From positions 55,207-109,244 of the forward strand of contig SFBL01000019.1 of NCBI GenBank assembly GCA_007095785.1: 54,038 nucleotides of DNA, in the 5' to 3' direction. This DNA comes from Microcystis aeruginosa Ma_SC_T_19800800_S464 (lineage in GTDB: Bacteria; Cyanobacteriota; Cyanobacteriia; Cyanobacteriales; Microcystaceae). A program made the translations under genes and the position numbers. Shown one piece after another: positions 29,352 to 37,806 of this stretch. Under the pieces are notes generated by a model. That model was not told the origin of the DNA. It saw nothing but the letters and a program-made list of their open reading frames with translations, and did not search any database. Positions within the stretch are counted from its first letter, which is position 1. Each line of letters begins with the position of its first letter.

Positions 29352-29438
29352 TTCTGGTTTCTGTGTAGAAATGAGGCCTATACTGAGATTTTATTCACCA
29401 AAATAGTCCTAAAAGTCTTTCCTAGTAAAAATTTAACC
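29352..29438. repeat. Repeat T, copy 1
   Basis: About 87 bp (from TTCTGGTTTCTGTGTAGAAA through AAAATAGTCCTAAAAGTC). It occurs as a reverse complement at 31762-31849 with scattered differences, forming an inverted pair around element M copy 2, mtnA and the IS200/IS605 relic. Confidence 0.65.
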
Positions 29439-29571
29439 ATTTCACGATTTCATAAGCAAAAATTATCCCACAAAGTCGAGAAGCTCCGGCTGCACTTCAT
29501 CTTTGCGATATATTTACATTTCAAAAATAGTTTCTGTGTTGAAAATTACTTTTTACAAAAAAACACAAAAT

Positions 29572-29976
29572 AGGGTCTGCTGAAAAAGTTTGGTTCTTCG
29601 TTACTTGGTATGGTTCGATCGGGTGGCATGAATAGACTAAATCCTTATCTGGCAAAAGACTTAATTGATTAGTTCGTTCTAGATCGAAAACAATTGACAA
29701 AAATAGCCAACAAACCGAAGAACCAAAAGTTTTTCGTGGGGGCAGGGTGTGGCCTCCCCCAACCCCCACCCCCCCTGCCCCCCCCGATGTCGGGGGGGCG
29801 GGTAGGGTTGGGTGTAGGGTGTAGGGTTTTACCGATTTTGAGGTAGTCAGTTACCTAATTTTCAGGGAAAAAGTACCTGAATTTTACCCCCGATCACTCC
29901 AATGGTCGGCACTGTTTGAGGGAAAAAAGTCTAAAAGCCTTATCCAACAAGGTTTTTAGATTTATTCAGCCAGCCC
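29572..29976. mobile_element. MITE-like element M, copy 2 (enlarged)
   Basis: Left end GGGTCTGCTGAAAAAG, right end TTTATTCAGCCAGCCC, flanked by the 6-bp direct repeat AAAATA (29567-29572 and 29977-29982). It is longer than its relatives because about 130 bases, opening TTTGGTTCTTCG and closing CGAAGAACCAAAA (themselves inverted repeats), lie near the left end. A CCCCCCGATGTCGGGGGG hairpin is in the G-rich part. No coding capacity. Confidence 0.75.
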
Positions 29977-30055
29977 AAAATAGTTTTTACTGCTCATAAG
30001 CTGTGGAGAAAGCCCGCTGCTATACTGGTAAATTTGGTTAATTCTCAATCTAAAA

Positions 30056-31123
30056 ATGTTTATGACCACAACCACTTGCGAGAGTAACGCGATCTATCCT
30101 GTGCGTTGGCAAGATAACAAAGTCTGGCTGATCGATCAAACCCGTTTACCCATGGAGTATGGGGAAGTTGAGATCACCAGCAGTGAGGCCATGGCCCAGG
30201 CGATCGAAACGATGATTGTCCGCGGCGCTCCGGCGATCGGGGTAGCGGCTGCCTATGGTATGGTTTTAGGAGCGCAGGAAATTAAAACTGACCAGACAGA
30301 GGAATTTCTGGCTGATTTAACTAGAATAGCCGATCGATTAGCGCAAACCCGGCCCACGGCGGTGAATTTATTCTGGGCGATCGAGCGAATGTTAAAAGTG
30401 GCCCAGGAAAGTGGCCCAGAAGTGGCAATAATTAGCAAAAATCTCCTTGAAACTGCCCACAATATCCAAAAAGAAGACGTGGAAACCTGTCGGGCGATCG
30501 GTCATCATGGTTTATTGGCGCTGCCGGAGCAACCGGAAAAACTGACAATTTTAACCCACTGTAATACTGGTTCCCTGGCCACGGCCAGTTATGGTACTGC
30601 TTTAGGGGTAATTCGTTCCGCTTGGACGGCAGGGCGATTAATACAAGTGTATGCAGACGAAACCCGGCCACGGCTGCAAGGGGCAAAATTAACCGCCTGG
30701 GAATGTGTGCGGGAGGGAATCCCCGTCACCGTGATCACCGATAGCATGGCGGCCCACTGTATGCAGCAAAAACTGATCGATGCGGTGATCGTTGGGGCCG
30801 ATCGCATTGCGGCCAATGGGGACACGGCCAACAAAATTGGCACCTATTCCCTTGCGGTGCTGGCAAAAGCTCATCATCTGCCTTTTTATGTGGCTGCGCC
30901 TCTATCGACGGTGGATTTTTCCCTTAAGGATGGTGCGGGGATACCGCTCGAACAGCGCGATAGTGCCGAAATTTATCAGGTGGGGACGACAACCCTTTGC
31001 CCTAAAGATGTTAACTTTTATAACCCCGCTTTCGATGTTACTCCCGCCGCTTTAATCACCGCTATCATCACGGAAAAGGGAGCGGTAACACCGGCTGAAT
31101 TAATTTTTTTACAGGACTCCTAG
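30056..31123 (+). CDS. mtnA: S-methyl-5-thioribose-1-phosphate isomerase
   Basis: 355-aa enzyme of the methionine salvage pathway that converts methylthioribose-1-phosphate to methylthioribulose-1-phosphate. Family motifs are [13 protein letters not shown], the catalytic cysteine in [10 protein letters not shown], and the catalytic aspartate in [13 protein letters not shown], followed by NKIGTY. The length is normal. Two in-frame ATGs are possible (30056 and 30062); neither has a clear Shine-Dalgarno. Element M copy 2 ends about 80 bases upstream, so the promoter must lie in that short gap or within the element. No other salvage gene is adjacent. Confidence 0.95.
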   Translation: MFMTTTTCESNAIYPVRWQDNKVWLIDQTRLPMEYGEVEITSSEAMAQAIETMIVRGAPAIGVAAAYGMVLGAQEIKTDQTEEFLADLTRIADRLAQTRPTAVNLFWAIERMLKVAQESGPEVAIISKNLLETAHNIQKEDVETCRAIGHHGLLALPEQPEKLTILTHCNTGSLATASYGTALGVIRSAWTAGRLIQVYADETRPRLQGAKLTAWECVREGIPVTVITDSMAAHCMQQKLIDAVIVGADRIAANGDTANKIGTYSLAVLAKAHHLPFYVAAPLSTVDFSLKDGAGIPLEQRDSAEIYQVGTTTLCPKDVNFYNPAFDVTPAALITAIITEKGAVTPAELIFLQDS

Positions 31124-31196
31124 GGGTGAGCTTTTTCCCTACCGATAGCATTTTTATTTGTTTATATCGATTGGCACAGTGGGGAAAAATTCAGCC

Positions 31197-31502
31197 TCAA
31201 TCAAATTGGAGGTGACGGCCAAGGGGGAAATGGGTAAGATCAGTATTGACAAATAGGCCAAAATGCCCTAAGAGAGTTTGAGCATTTGTACTAAAACTTC
31301 CAATACGCAGTTTAAATTCAGTACAGCTTAACATCCCAAGACACACCCACAAGAACAAATATGAGTTCTTACAGCTTACAGATAATGTTTTCTTGACAGG
31401 ATTGCCACAATTAGAACATTGTTGGCCCGTGTATTGTGGATTTACCGCTACCACAAACTTCCCTTGGGAGCAAGGGGGGGGAGGGGCGGGGGTGAGGGAC
31501 AC
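31197..31502 (-). pseudogene. IS200/IS605-family TnpB C-terminal remnant
   Basis: The segment KFVVAVNPQYTGQQCSNCGN then PVKKTLSV is the start of the TnpB (OrfB) zinc-ribbon region. After a frame change the next frame gives RTHICSCGCVLGC and a stop, matching the usual THxCxCG...DRDxNAA part. So only a frameshifted C-terminus of the RNA-guided nuclease homologue is left. The N-terminal residues of this open frame (SLTPAPPPPCSQG) come from an unrelated G/C-rich repeat. Confidence 0.75.
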
Positions 31503-31594
31503 GAATCAAGAAAAATGGTATTGTAAAGTATAATGTGGGATAACTTCTCAGACCACTGGAAAAGGATATATGGTCAAGATAAGAGAGTTTTGTG

Positions 31595-31684
31595 GACGGG
31601 GCGTATTTTGTGGCTAGTTGTGGTGGTGTCACAATAGACCAACTTAAGAAATATGTAGAGAACCAGGATTCCCCTGAATATTAG
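31595..31684 (+). pseudogene. IS200-type TnpA C-terminal remnant
   Basis: The frame encodes GAYFVASCGGVTIDQLKKYV then ENQDSPEY and stop, the C-terminal helix of the Y1 HUH transposase with its catalytic tyrosine (KKYVENQ). The upstream part is missing or out of frame. It diverges from the TnpB remnant at 31197-31502, the layout of an IS605-like element with its middle deleted. Confidence 0.75.
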
Positions 31685-31761
31685 TTGTGCTTCGCTGTTC
31701 TATACTGGTCTGCTTTTCATCTCCGAGGTAAAACCGAGGGTTCCTTCAAGCAGACATTTAA

Positions 31762-31849
31762 GGTAAAATGTTTACTGGGAGAGACTTTTAGGACTATTTT
31801 GTTGAATAAACTATCAGTATAGGCCTCGTTTTCACACAGAAACCAGAAG
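31762..31849. repeat. Repeat T, copy 2 (inverted)
   Basis: Reverse-complement match of 29352-29438 (AGACTTTTAGGACTATTTTG through CACAGAAACCAGAAG). It lies just outside the IS200/IS605 relic and just before element S copy 2. Confidence 0.65.
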
Positions 31850-31861
31850 ATCCGTGTAGCC

Positions 31862-31960
31862 TAAGTACCTAAGCAAAATTAATTACACAGATCTAACCAC
31901 CTCTTGCCCCTTGCATGAGTGCCTATCTTCACTAGGAAATTTATTTTGCACGACTACTTA
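31862..31960. mobile_element. Small palindromic element S, copy 2
   Basis: About 99 bp, nearly identical to 26938-27037, with ends TAAGTACCTAAGCAAAATTA and TTTTGCACGACTACTTA in the same orientation. Confidence 0.65.
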
Positions 31961-31979
31961 ATTTGGTATTGACGACTGG

Positions 31980-32027
31980 CTCCCCAAAAGGAAAACTTTG
32001 TACCTCACTATTAAGATAAATACTATA
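31980..32027. repeat. 48-bp repeat U, copy 1
   Basis: CTCCCCAAAAGGAAAACTTT followed by GTACCTCAC...ACTATA; 43 of 48 positions match 39653-39700 by my count. It ends 27 bases before the gene at 32055, so it could overlap that gene's promoter region. Confidence 0.65.
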
Positions 32028-32054
32028 TATTAACCGATTAAGAGGATAATTACC

Positions 32055-32489
32055 GTGAAAACAGCGAAATATCCCGAAAAAATTGCCGCTCTCTGGACAA
32101 CATTCCTCTTGGGAACTCTATTTCACACCCAACTGGGTTTAATGCCGCTTTTCCATGGTCAATCGATCGTCGAGAGTCATCAAACCAGCAATCTCGATCC
32201 GATTTTCTGGGGAATGTTACTCTTTTTTTTACTGCCAATGTTAGCGATTATCGGGGTCAATTTTAGTGAAAGTCGCTCCTTGAGAAAGGCCCATTTCTGG
32301 CTGACAATTCTCTATTCTGTCTTGAATTTAGCCCATCTGATCGCCGATCTTTTGGTCAGACCGATCGCCTGGTATCAAATCGCTCTCATGGCAATTTTAT
32401 TGATCATCGGACTGATTTTAAATCTAGTTTCCTATCAATGGCTGCGGTTAGCGATCGCCCATCCGCGCCATCTCTCGGAAAGTGATTAG
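32055..32489 (+). CDS. Small integral membrane protein, function unknown
   Basis: 144 aa with four predicted membrane segments: about 11-30 (LWTTFLLGTLFHTQLGLMPL), 49-69 (IFWGMLLFFLLPMLAIIGV), 78-97 (HFWLTILYSVLNLAHLIADL) and 104-128 (WYQIALMAILLIIGLILNLV). The start is GTG at 32055, supported by AGAGG about ten bases upstream. I do not recognise a named family. It stands alone, with repeat U close upstream and a 390-bp gap after it. Confidence 0.75.
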   Translation: MKTAKYPEKIAALWTTFLLGTLFHTQLGLMPLFHGQSIVESHQTSNLDPIFWGMLLFFLLPMLAIIGVNFSESRSLRKAHFWLTILYSVLNLAHLIADLLVRPIAWYQIALMAILLIIGLILNLVSYQWLRLAIAHPRHLSESD

Positions 32490-32877
32490 CAGTGCCAAGA
32501 TCAAGGGGTAGCCAGTTGACTAACTGATTCAGACAAAAGGATGCCTTTTGATCTAAATTTGGGGCTTATGAAAGCAAAAGCAAGCTTAAACCGGAGCTAA
32601 AGCGATTTTTTCGGGGAATTTAACTTAAAAAATCTAATTAATCCCTATTATTCCCTAGATCAGCCCATAAATTGCCCCTGTTTCTGGTCTGCTGCTGCCA
32701 CCTCATCTGACCAAGTATGGATCTTTTTAGCTATGATGGTTCAGAAGCAAGCCAATAAAGGGAACTTTTGGGGCTGGTTATTCATCAGAAAACTCCTAAT
32801 CGGAGGAGTCAAATAGGCTATATAGTTCAGATTAACGGCAAATATTGGTTAATAGTAATAACGAGGTAATTATTTTG
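32490..32877. other. Intergenic spacer
   Basis: No gene recognised. A small hairpin ACTCCT-AATCGG-AGGAGT is present near 32791-32808 without a T-tract. A TTG-initiated extension of the next gene (from 32845) is not favoured. Confidence 0.5.
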
Positions 32878-33675
32878 ATGAAATCTCTCATTCGTTGGAC
32901 GGCAACTCTTGGTTTAGTAGGAACGACAATGTTGACTTCGCTGCTGGGCAGCTATTCTAAAGCACTCGCTTTACCGGAAGAACAAATCGTCAGAACCTTG
33001 CAGTCTGTACCTGTCTTCGCTATTGCCGATGATCAAGGAGTTCCCCTAATTGCCGTAGAAAAAGAACAGAAATTCACGGGAGTTTTTATTAGTCGGCAGG
33101 ACGCACAAAACTTTTTTGAACGACTGAAAAAAGAGAATCCTGAAGTGGCCAGCAAAGTTAAAGTTCAGGCTGTTTCCTTGGCGCAAGTCTATAAAATGCA
33201 AACCAGTCAAACCGATCAAAATCGTTTAATTATCGATTTTGTTCCCAAAGAGTCGGAAGTAGAATCGGCGAAAAAACTGCTCAGTGAAAGAGGTCAACCC
33301 TATCAAGGTGGTGTACCTTTATTTGTGCCGAAAGCAGGAAAAGAGAGTAATTTTCTGGTGATCAATCGCAATAATCAGGATTTTATTCCTTTCTTCTTTG
33401 AAAAAACCGCCGCTTTGCAAATGGTAGAACAATATAAAAAAGCTAATCCCGCCGAAGCAGCCACAGTGAAAATTGATGTTATTCCCTTAGAAAGTGTCAT
33501 CGCTACCCTACAACAAAGCAACGATGAAGCTTTAACTAAAATTCTCCTCTATCCTAGCCAAGAAACGATTGATTTTATTCGGGCAAATAGTAACCAAAAG
33601 GCTCCCAACCAACCCCCGGCAAATCAGCCACGCCCTAATAATAATACCAATAATCCACCCGCCCCCAATCGTTAA
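32878..33675 (+). CDS. Tic22-like periplasmic protein
   Basis: About 265 aa. An N-terminal signal peptide (MKSLIRWTATLGLVGTTMLT, cleavage near ALA-LPEE) is followed by two similar halves, each with a (V/L)(P/F)V..A...G.PL..-type segment, a phenylalanine-rich strand (TGVFISRQDAQNFFERLKK and FIPFFFEKTAALQMVEQYKK) and a VKV/VKI-containing strand. This is the duplicated layout of the Tic22 family, whose cyanobacterial members are periplasmic and linked to outer-membrane biogenesis. The C-terminal about 25 residues are Asn/Pro-rich and probably disordered. The ATG at 32878 starts right at the signal peptide and has GAGG upstream. prmC follows after five bases. Confidence 0.8.
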   Translation: MKSLIRWTATLGLVGTTMLTSLLGSYSKALALPEEQIVRTLQSVPVFAIADDQGVPLIAVEKEQKFTGVFISRQDAQNFFERLKKENPEVASKVKVQAVSLAQVYKMQTSQTDQNRLIIDFVPKESEVESAKKLLSERGQPYQGGVPLFVPKAGKESNFLVINRNNQDFIPFFFEKTAALQMVEQYKKANPAEAATVKIDVIPLESVIATLQQSNDEALTKILLYPSQETIDFIRANSNQKAPNQPPANQPRPNNNTNNPPAPNR

Positions 33676-33680
33676 GCCTT

Positions 33681-34565
33681 GTGACTGCTAGTATTTCCGG
33701 TCAAGAATTAAGTCAATGGCGCCAACAGGCGATCGCTGATCTGCAGCAAGCGCAACTATCTGCCAAGGAAGTGGATATCTTTCTGCAAGCAGTGACAGAT
33801 TTAGATACTCTTTCCCTGCGCTTACAATCCTTTCGCGAACGAGAAAAAATCCCTTTGAGTTATTCTTGGTCGGAAATTACTAAACGCTGGCAAAAACGCC
33901 TGCAAGCAAGGGTTCCCTTGCAGTATTTGCTCGAATCGGTGGTCTGGCGTAATTTTACCCTCAAAGTCTCCCCAGAAGTCTTAATTCCTCGTCCCGAAAC
34001 CGAGTTATTAATCGATATTGTTGGAGAAACCGTCAGAGGAGAAGAAGGGGGAATCTGGGTAGATCTGGGAACCGGTAGCGGGGCGATCGCTATTGGTTTA
34101 GCTAGTATCTTGACAAAAGCAGAGATATATGCTATTGATTACAGTCAAACGGCTTTAGCGATCGCCAAAGAAAATATCATCAATACAGGTTTTGCCGACA
34201 GAATTATCTTAAAACAGGGTTCTTGGTGGACACCCCTAGAGAAGTGGAAGGGACAGATTAGCGGGATGCTGTCCAATCCCCCCTATATTCCCAGTGCAGA
34301 AATCCTCGACCTACAAATTGAAGTGCGGGAACATGAACCCCGTTTGGCCCTCGATGGAGGTGAAGACGGATTGCAGTCAATTCAATATCTAGTGGCCACT
34401 GCTCCCGATTATCTGCGATCGGGAGGCCTTTGGCTAGTGGAAATGAGAGCCGGTCAAGGGGAAAAAGTAGCGCAAATGCTGGAAAATCAGGGCAATTATC
34501 GACAAATTCAGATTATTAACGACCTAGCAGGTTTCGACCGCTTTGTTTTGGCCGAGCGAATTTAG
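33681..34565 (+). CDS. prmC: Release factor glutamine methyltransferase
   Basis: 294-aa SAM-dependent enzyme that methylates the GGQ glutamine of RF1/RF2. There is an N-terminal helical domain (about 1-90). The methyltransferase domain has VWVDLGTGSGAIAIGLA as its SAM-binding loop, VLIPRPETELL, and the substrate-glutamine motif NPPY in LSNPPYIPS. The length is typical of PrmC/HemK. It starts with GTG five bases after the Tic22-like gene, which implies co-transcription. Its 3' end overlaps by four bases with the convergent gene at 34562. Confidence 0.95.
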   Translation: MTASISGQELSQWRQQAIADLQQAQLSAKEVDIFLQAVTDLDTLSLRLQSFREREKIPLSYSWSEITKRWQKRLQARVPLQYLLESVVWRNFTLKVSPEVLIPRPETELLIDIVGETVRGEEGGIWVDLGTGSGAIAIGLASILTKAEIYAIDYSQTALAIAKENIINTGFADRIILKQGSWWTPLEKWKGQISGMLSNPPYIPSAEILDLQIEVREHEPRLALDGGEDGLQSIQYLVATAPDYLRSGGLWLVEMRAGQGEKVAQMLENQGNYRQIQIINDLAGFDRFVLAERI

Positions 34566-35098
34566 CGCAATGTCCCCGCTTCGCAGTCCCGCAGCCAGAG
34601 AAGCACCGCTTGGCCGATGGTGCCTTGGCTGGTTTCTAGGGGAGGTAAGGGGACTTGAGCGGGTTCAAGGGCAGCTAATTGACTGTAAATCGTCACTAAT
34701 CGCCATCCTTCCCCAGTTTTAGTTAAAAATAACCAGTGATAATTCTGGAGAGTGACAGAGCGATTTTTGCTATACTGACGCTCTAAAGTTGTAAAAAAAA
34801 CCTGTTGAGTGTCATCGGCAATTTGACCGGAATATTGATTAGCACTTAAAGGTAGGGGTGCAAATTCGGGACGACCAGCAATAATCACAAAAACCGGTGT
34901 AGATAATTTTTGATCGATTTGGGAACGACTAATAACTCGATTAGCATAACTGGGTAAATCTGACAAGAGGCGATCGACTAAAAGATTTAAATCCTCCGGA
35001 CAGCTAGAAAGAGGACGACTAACTGCTGGCCAGTTAATCCCGAAAATAACCAGTAATACAGCTAAATATCGGCTAATTCTCGACAAATTTTTGTCCAT
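34562..35098 (-). CDS. Secreted protein of unknown function
   Basis: 178 aa with a signal-peptide-like start ([20 protein letters not shown]). The mature part has two cysteines (SSCPEDL near the N-terminus, RDCEAG near the C-terminus), which could form a disulfide. No recognised domain. Its ATG lies inside the last 37 bases of pyrF, so the two genes overlap and are probably one transcription unit. The 3' end overlaps prmC tail to tail by four bases. Confidence 0.75.
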   Translation of the reverse strand: MDKNLSRISRYLAVLLVIFGINWPAVSRPLSSCPEDLNLLVDRLLSDLPSYANRVISRSQIDQKLSTPVFVIIAGRPEFAPLPLSANQYSGQIADDTQQVFFTTLERQYSKNRSVTLQNYHWLFLTKTGEGWRLVTIYSQLAALEPAQVPLPPLETSQGTIGQAVLLWLRDCEAGTLR

Positions 35099-35763
35099 GC
35101 TACCTTTGGCTCCTCGGCACCGGTGATCGGTCGTCCAATTACTAGATAATCAGCCCCAGCTTTAATCGCTTGGGCCGGAGTCATCACCCGACTTTGATCG
35201 CCTTTTGTTGACCAAGAGGGACGAACTCCGGGGCAAACTAAGAGAAAATCCTCTCCACAGACGCGCCGCAATTGAGCCACTTCTTGGGGAGAACAAACCG
35301 CCCCATCAATTCCCGACTCCTTGCCCAATAATGCCAGATTTAAGGCATATTCCGATAGTTCTAGGGGAATTTTGAGGTCGAGGGCTAATTCCCTGGCGTT
35401 AAGGCTGGTTAAAACGGTGATAGCGAGAAGTTTTGGCGGCGATAGCAGGTCAGAGATTGCCCCCTTAGCCGCCGTCAGTGCTTGCCGTCCGGCCGTAGCG
35501 TGCAGGGTGAGTAAATCCACTTGATAGCGACTGGCGGAACGACAGGCCCCGGCGACCGTATTGGGAATATCATGAAATTTTAGATCGAGAAAGATCTTTT
35601 TTTGTCTTTCTTGGAGAATCCCTAGAATTTCTGCACCGCTACTGACAAATAATTCTAGTCCCACTTTCCAAAAATTGACTTCCGGCAACAGATCAAGGAG
35701 TGCGATCGCTGATTCTAAATCCGGCACATCGAGAGGAACAATAATTCGGTCTGAGTTGGTCAT
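35062..35763 (-). CDS. pyrF: Orotidine-5'-phosphate decarboxylase
   Basis: 233-aa pyrimidine-pathway enzyme (OMP to UMP), group I type. It begins [13 protein letters not shown], the canonical start of the family; the catalytic loop is [13 protein letters not shown] and the phosphate-binding region VICPG-like (VCPGVRPS, then [10 protein letters not shown]). The open frame continues upstream to 36006, but that extension ([15 protein letters not shown]...) is only translated minisatellite and is excluded. The start is the ATG at 35763, 13 bases from the G-rich array. Confidence 0.96.
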   Translation of the reverse strand: MTNSDRIIVPLDVPDLESAIALLDLLPEVNFWKVGLELFVSSGAEILGILQERQKKIFLDLKFHDIPNTVAGACRSASRYQVDLLTLHATAGRQALTAAKGAISDLLSPPKLLAITVLTSLNARELALDLKIPLELSEYALNLALLGKESGIDGAVCSPQEVAQLRRVCGEDFLLVCPGVRPSWSTKGDQSRVMTPAQAIKAGADYLVIGRPITGAEEPKVAWTKICRELADI

Positions 35764-35776
35764 ATTTGGGCGATAC

Positions 35777-35889
35777 TGTGGGGTGTGGGGTGTGGGGTGT
35801 GGGGTGTGGGGTGTGGGGAAGTGGGGAAGTGGGGAAGTGGGGAAGTGGGGAAGTGGGGAAGTGGGGAAGTGGGGAAGTGGGATGTGGGG
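35777..35889. repeat. G-rich minisatellite (TGTGGGG)6 (AAGTGGGG)7
   Basis: Six exact TGTGGGG heptamers (35777-35818), then seven AAGTGGGG octamers (35819-35874) and two imperfect units. The G-runs lie on the plus strand, so the pyrF transcript would carry the C-rich strand. It fills most of the gap between the MEKHLA gene and pyrF. Similar GGGGTGT runs occur inside element M. Confidence 0.95.
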
Positions 35890-35917
35890 ACGGAGTTTAA
35901 AGGCAGTACAGCTTAAA

Positions 35918-36382
35918 TCAGAGAAAAATCCAATCGGCAAAAGTGGCAGCCTGTCCGCAATAAATGCCATCACGATCGATGATATTCCAAACGATCGCTT
36001 TTTCAATGCGAAATAGTTGACCGTTTTTCGTGATCCTTACCCCGTGATAATCGTTGGTGTAGCCTTGTTTTTTGACTAAATCCAGCATTTTTTGGCGTTC
36101 TTGGGCGGGTTCCTCTCCCTCTACCGTTGCTCGCGAGGGAGTTGCTAATAATTCTGGCCAAGTTAAACCCCAGAGATCGAGGGCGGTGCGATTACCATAG
36201 TTAAAGATCGGATTAGTTTGTGTACCGTGGGAAACTAGGACAAAAGGGGCATAAAAGAGCATTTTACTCTGTTCTTTGCCAGTACCGATCCGGGGTAAAA
36301 GCGATCGCCCGATTAATTGTTCATAACTATCCAGCAGCAATTCTGTCCAAGCTATAATAGCTAAATCTTGCCAAATTTCCAT
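35918..36382 (-). CDS. MEKHLA-domain protein
   Basis: 154-aa protein filled by a PAS-like MEKHLA domain (PF08670). Landmarks are [57 protein letters not shown], and [20 protein letters not shown], with a final [12 protein letters not shown]. The function is unknown; the domain is also found at the C-terminus of plant HD-ZIP III factors. The gene sits upstream of pyrF on the same strand, separated by the minisatellite. Confidence 0.85.
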   Translation of the reverse strand: MEIWQDLAIIAWTELLLDSYEQLIGRSLLPRIGTGKEQSKMLFYAPFVLVSHGTQTNPIFNYGNRTALDLWGLTWPELLATPSRATVEGEEPAQERQKMLDLVKKQGYTNDYHGVRITKNGQLFRIEKAIVWNIIDRDGIYCGQAATFADWIFL

Positions 36383-36404
36383 AAAATTACTGTTAAAAAC
36401 TGGT

Positions 36405-37586
36405 TTAACCTTCCCTTTGCCAATATTTATAGGCCGCGTAGGCTAAAGTAATCACTCCCGTCAGAATTGCCGACTCATCCACTAAAAATTCCGGATGGTG
36501 AAGGGGGGGATTGAGGAGATTAGTCGAACCCACTCCTAGACGGAACATTGTACCGGGGGCCTGCTGCAAATAAAGGGAAAAATCCTCGGCCCCCATGGAG
36601 GGTTCCGAGAGAATTAAAACCCGATCCTGTCCCCAAGCTTCTAAACCGGCTTCTTCCACCAAACGGGTTAAAAATTGGTCATTTTGCACCGATGGCACAC
36701 CGCGACGATAATTTACTTGACATTTAGCGTTATATGTGCTACAGACATTCGTGACCAAACTCTCGATCCATTCCGGGAGATGGGCGTGGGTTTCGGGGTG
36801 CAGCGATCGCACGGTTCCCGCCATGCGTACCTGATCGGCGATCACGTTGGGGGCGCGACCACCGCTAATCTGCCCGATGGTGAGGACAATGGGACGCAAA
36901 GGGTTTTGAGTCCGACTAATTGCCTGTTGCAAAGTGGTGATTACTTGCGAGGCGATCCAGATAGCATCGATCGCCTCGTGAGGCCGGGCCCCGTGGCCGG
37001 ATTCCCCTTGAATAAAAATCTCCAGATCGTCGGCAGCTGCGGTTAAGGACCCGTAACGAACCCCGATCGAGCGGGCCGGAATCGAGGGGAAAACGTGCAG
37101 CCCGAAAACGGCGCTGACATCCCGCATCACCCCCTCCCGGATCATCCAACTGGCCCCCTGGGCGATTTCCTCTGCTGGTTGAAAGAGAAAGCGTATTTTT
37201 CCCCCCAAAGGTTCCGAGAGACGGGAAAGCACCATCGCCACCCCTAAACCGACGGTAGCATGAACATCGTGACCGCAGGCGTGCATAATCCCCGGTTTAC
37301 GGGAAGCAAAGTCTAAATCGGTCTTTTCTTGGATCGGTAGGGCATCCATATCGGCCCGGATAGCTAAGATCCTTCGATCACTGCCTTTTCCCGCCAATTC
37401 TCCCTTAACTCCCGTTTTTCCCACCGCTTCCTGCACCGATAGACCACAGGAAGACAAAACCCCGGCAATATAAGCGGCAGTTTGATATTCTTGCCCGCTT
37501 AACTCTGGATTCGCGTGAATGTGGCGGCGAATCTCCACTAATCGGGGTGCGAGACTCTCGGCTATGTTTTTAATCTCGGAGAGCAT
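36405..37586 (-). CDS. M20-family amidohydrolase (N-acyl amino acid hydrolase type)
   Basis: 393-aa metallopeptidase-fold hydrolase of the M20D / IAA-amino-acid hydrolase group, which cleaves N-acyl or amide-linked amino acids. Metal-binding residues are visible in ILAIRADMDALPIQE, MHACGHDVHATVGLG and LFQPAEE; the late His is in PLHHPEF. The lid domain includes GESGHGARPHEAIDAI. No signal peptide. The exact substrate cannot be read from sequence. The start is the ATG at 37586. It ends 22 bases before the MEKHLA gene. Confidence 0.92.
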   Translation of the reverse strand: MLSEIKNIAESLAPRLVEIRRHIHANPELSGQEYQTAAYIAGVLSSCGLSVQEAVGKTGVKGELAGKGSDRRILAIRADMDALPIQEKTDLDFASRKPGIMHACGHDVHATVGLGVAMVLSRLSEPLGGKIRFLFQPAEEIAQGASWMIREGVMRDVSAVFGLHVFPSIPARSIGVRYGSLTAAADDLEIFIQGESGHGARPHEAIDAIWIASQVITTLQQAISRTQNPLRPIVLTIGQISGGRAPNVIADQVRMAGTVRSLHPETHAHLPEWIESLVTNVCSTYNAKCQVNYRRGVPSVQNDQFLTRLVEEAGLEAWGQDRVLILSEPSMGAEDFSLYLQQAPGTMFRLGVGSTNLLNPPLHHPEFLVDESAILTGVITLAYAAYKYWQREG

Positions 37587-37705
37587 GAAACCAGTTTTAC
37601 AGTATCTTTAGGGTTAATCATAGAGCATTTTTTACCTGAAAAGTTGGGTCTGGCTGACTTTCCGCCTGAACTGTCTTCTCGGCATTCCTGGACTAAGCTA
37701 ATTTG

Positions 37706-37758
37706 TCAAGAGGATACGGGATTTACTATTCATCTCTTGATTCGGTCACACCTCTTGA
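37706..37758 (+). promoter_or_regulatory. Alternative-hairpin leader of queF (candidate)
   Basis: TCAAGAG at 37706-37712 can pair with CTCTTGA at 37734-37740 or with CTCTTGA at 37752-37758; the second pairing extends to 8 bp. The two pairings exclude each other, as in an attenuator or sequestering leader. It could also be chance or a repeat. Confidence 0.3.
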
Positions 37759-37806
37759 GAGAATATTCCAGCTATGATAGAAAACAGTGTCTAGTTAGGA
37801 AAAAAC

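Noticed and set aside
31197-31502. Intact small zinc-ribbon protein
   Set aside because: The zinc-ribbon half matches TnpB and continues in another frame with a stop, so it is a broken transposon gene.
35777-35889. CRISPR-like array
   Set aside because: Units are 7-8 bp tandem repeats with no spacers and no cas genes nearby; it is a minisatellite.
35764-36006. N-terminal extension of PyrF as an export signal
   Set aside because: The extra residues are translated minisatellite (HFPTSPLP repeats); the enzyme family starts at [13 protein letters not shown].
37640-37806. preQ1 riboswitch upstream of queF
   Set aside because: The compact pseudoknot and A-rich tail of preQ1-I could not be found; only short alternative hairpins are visible.
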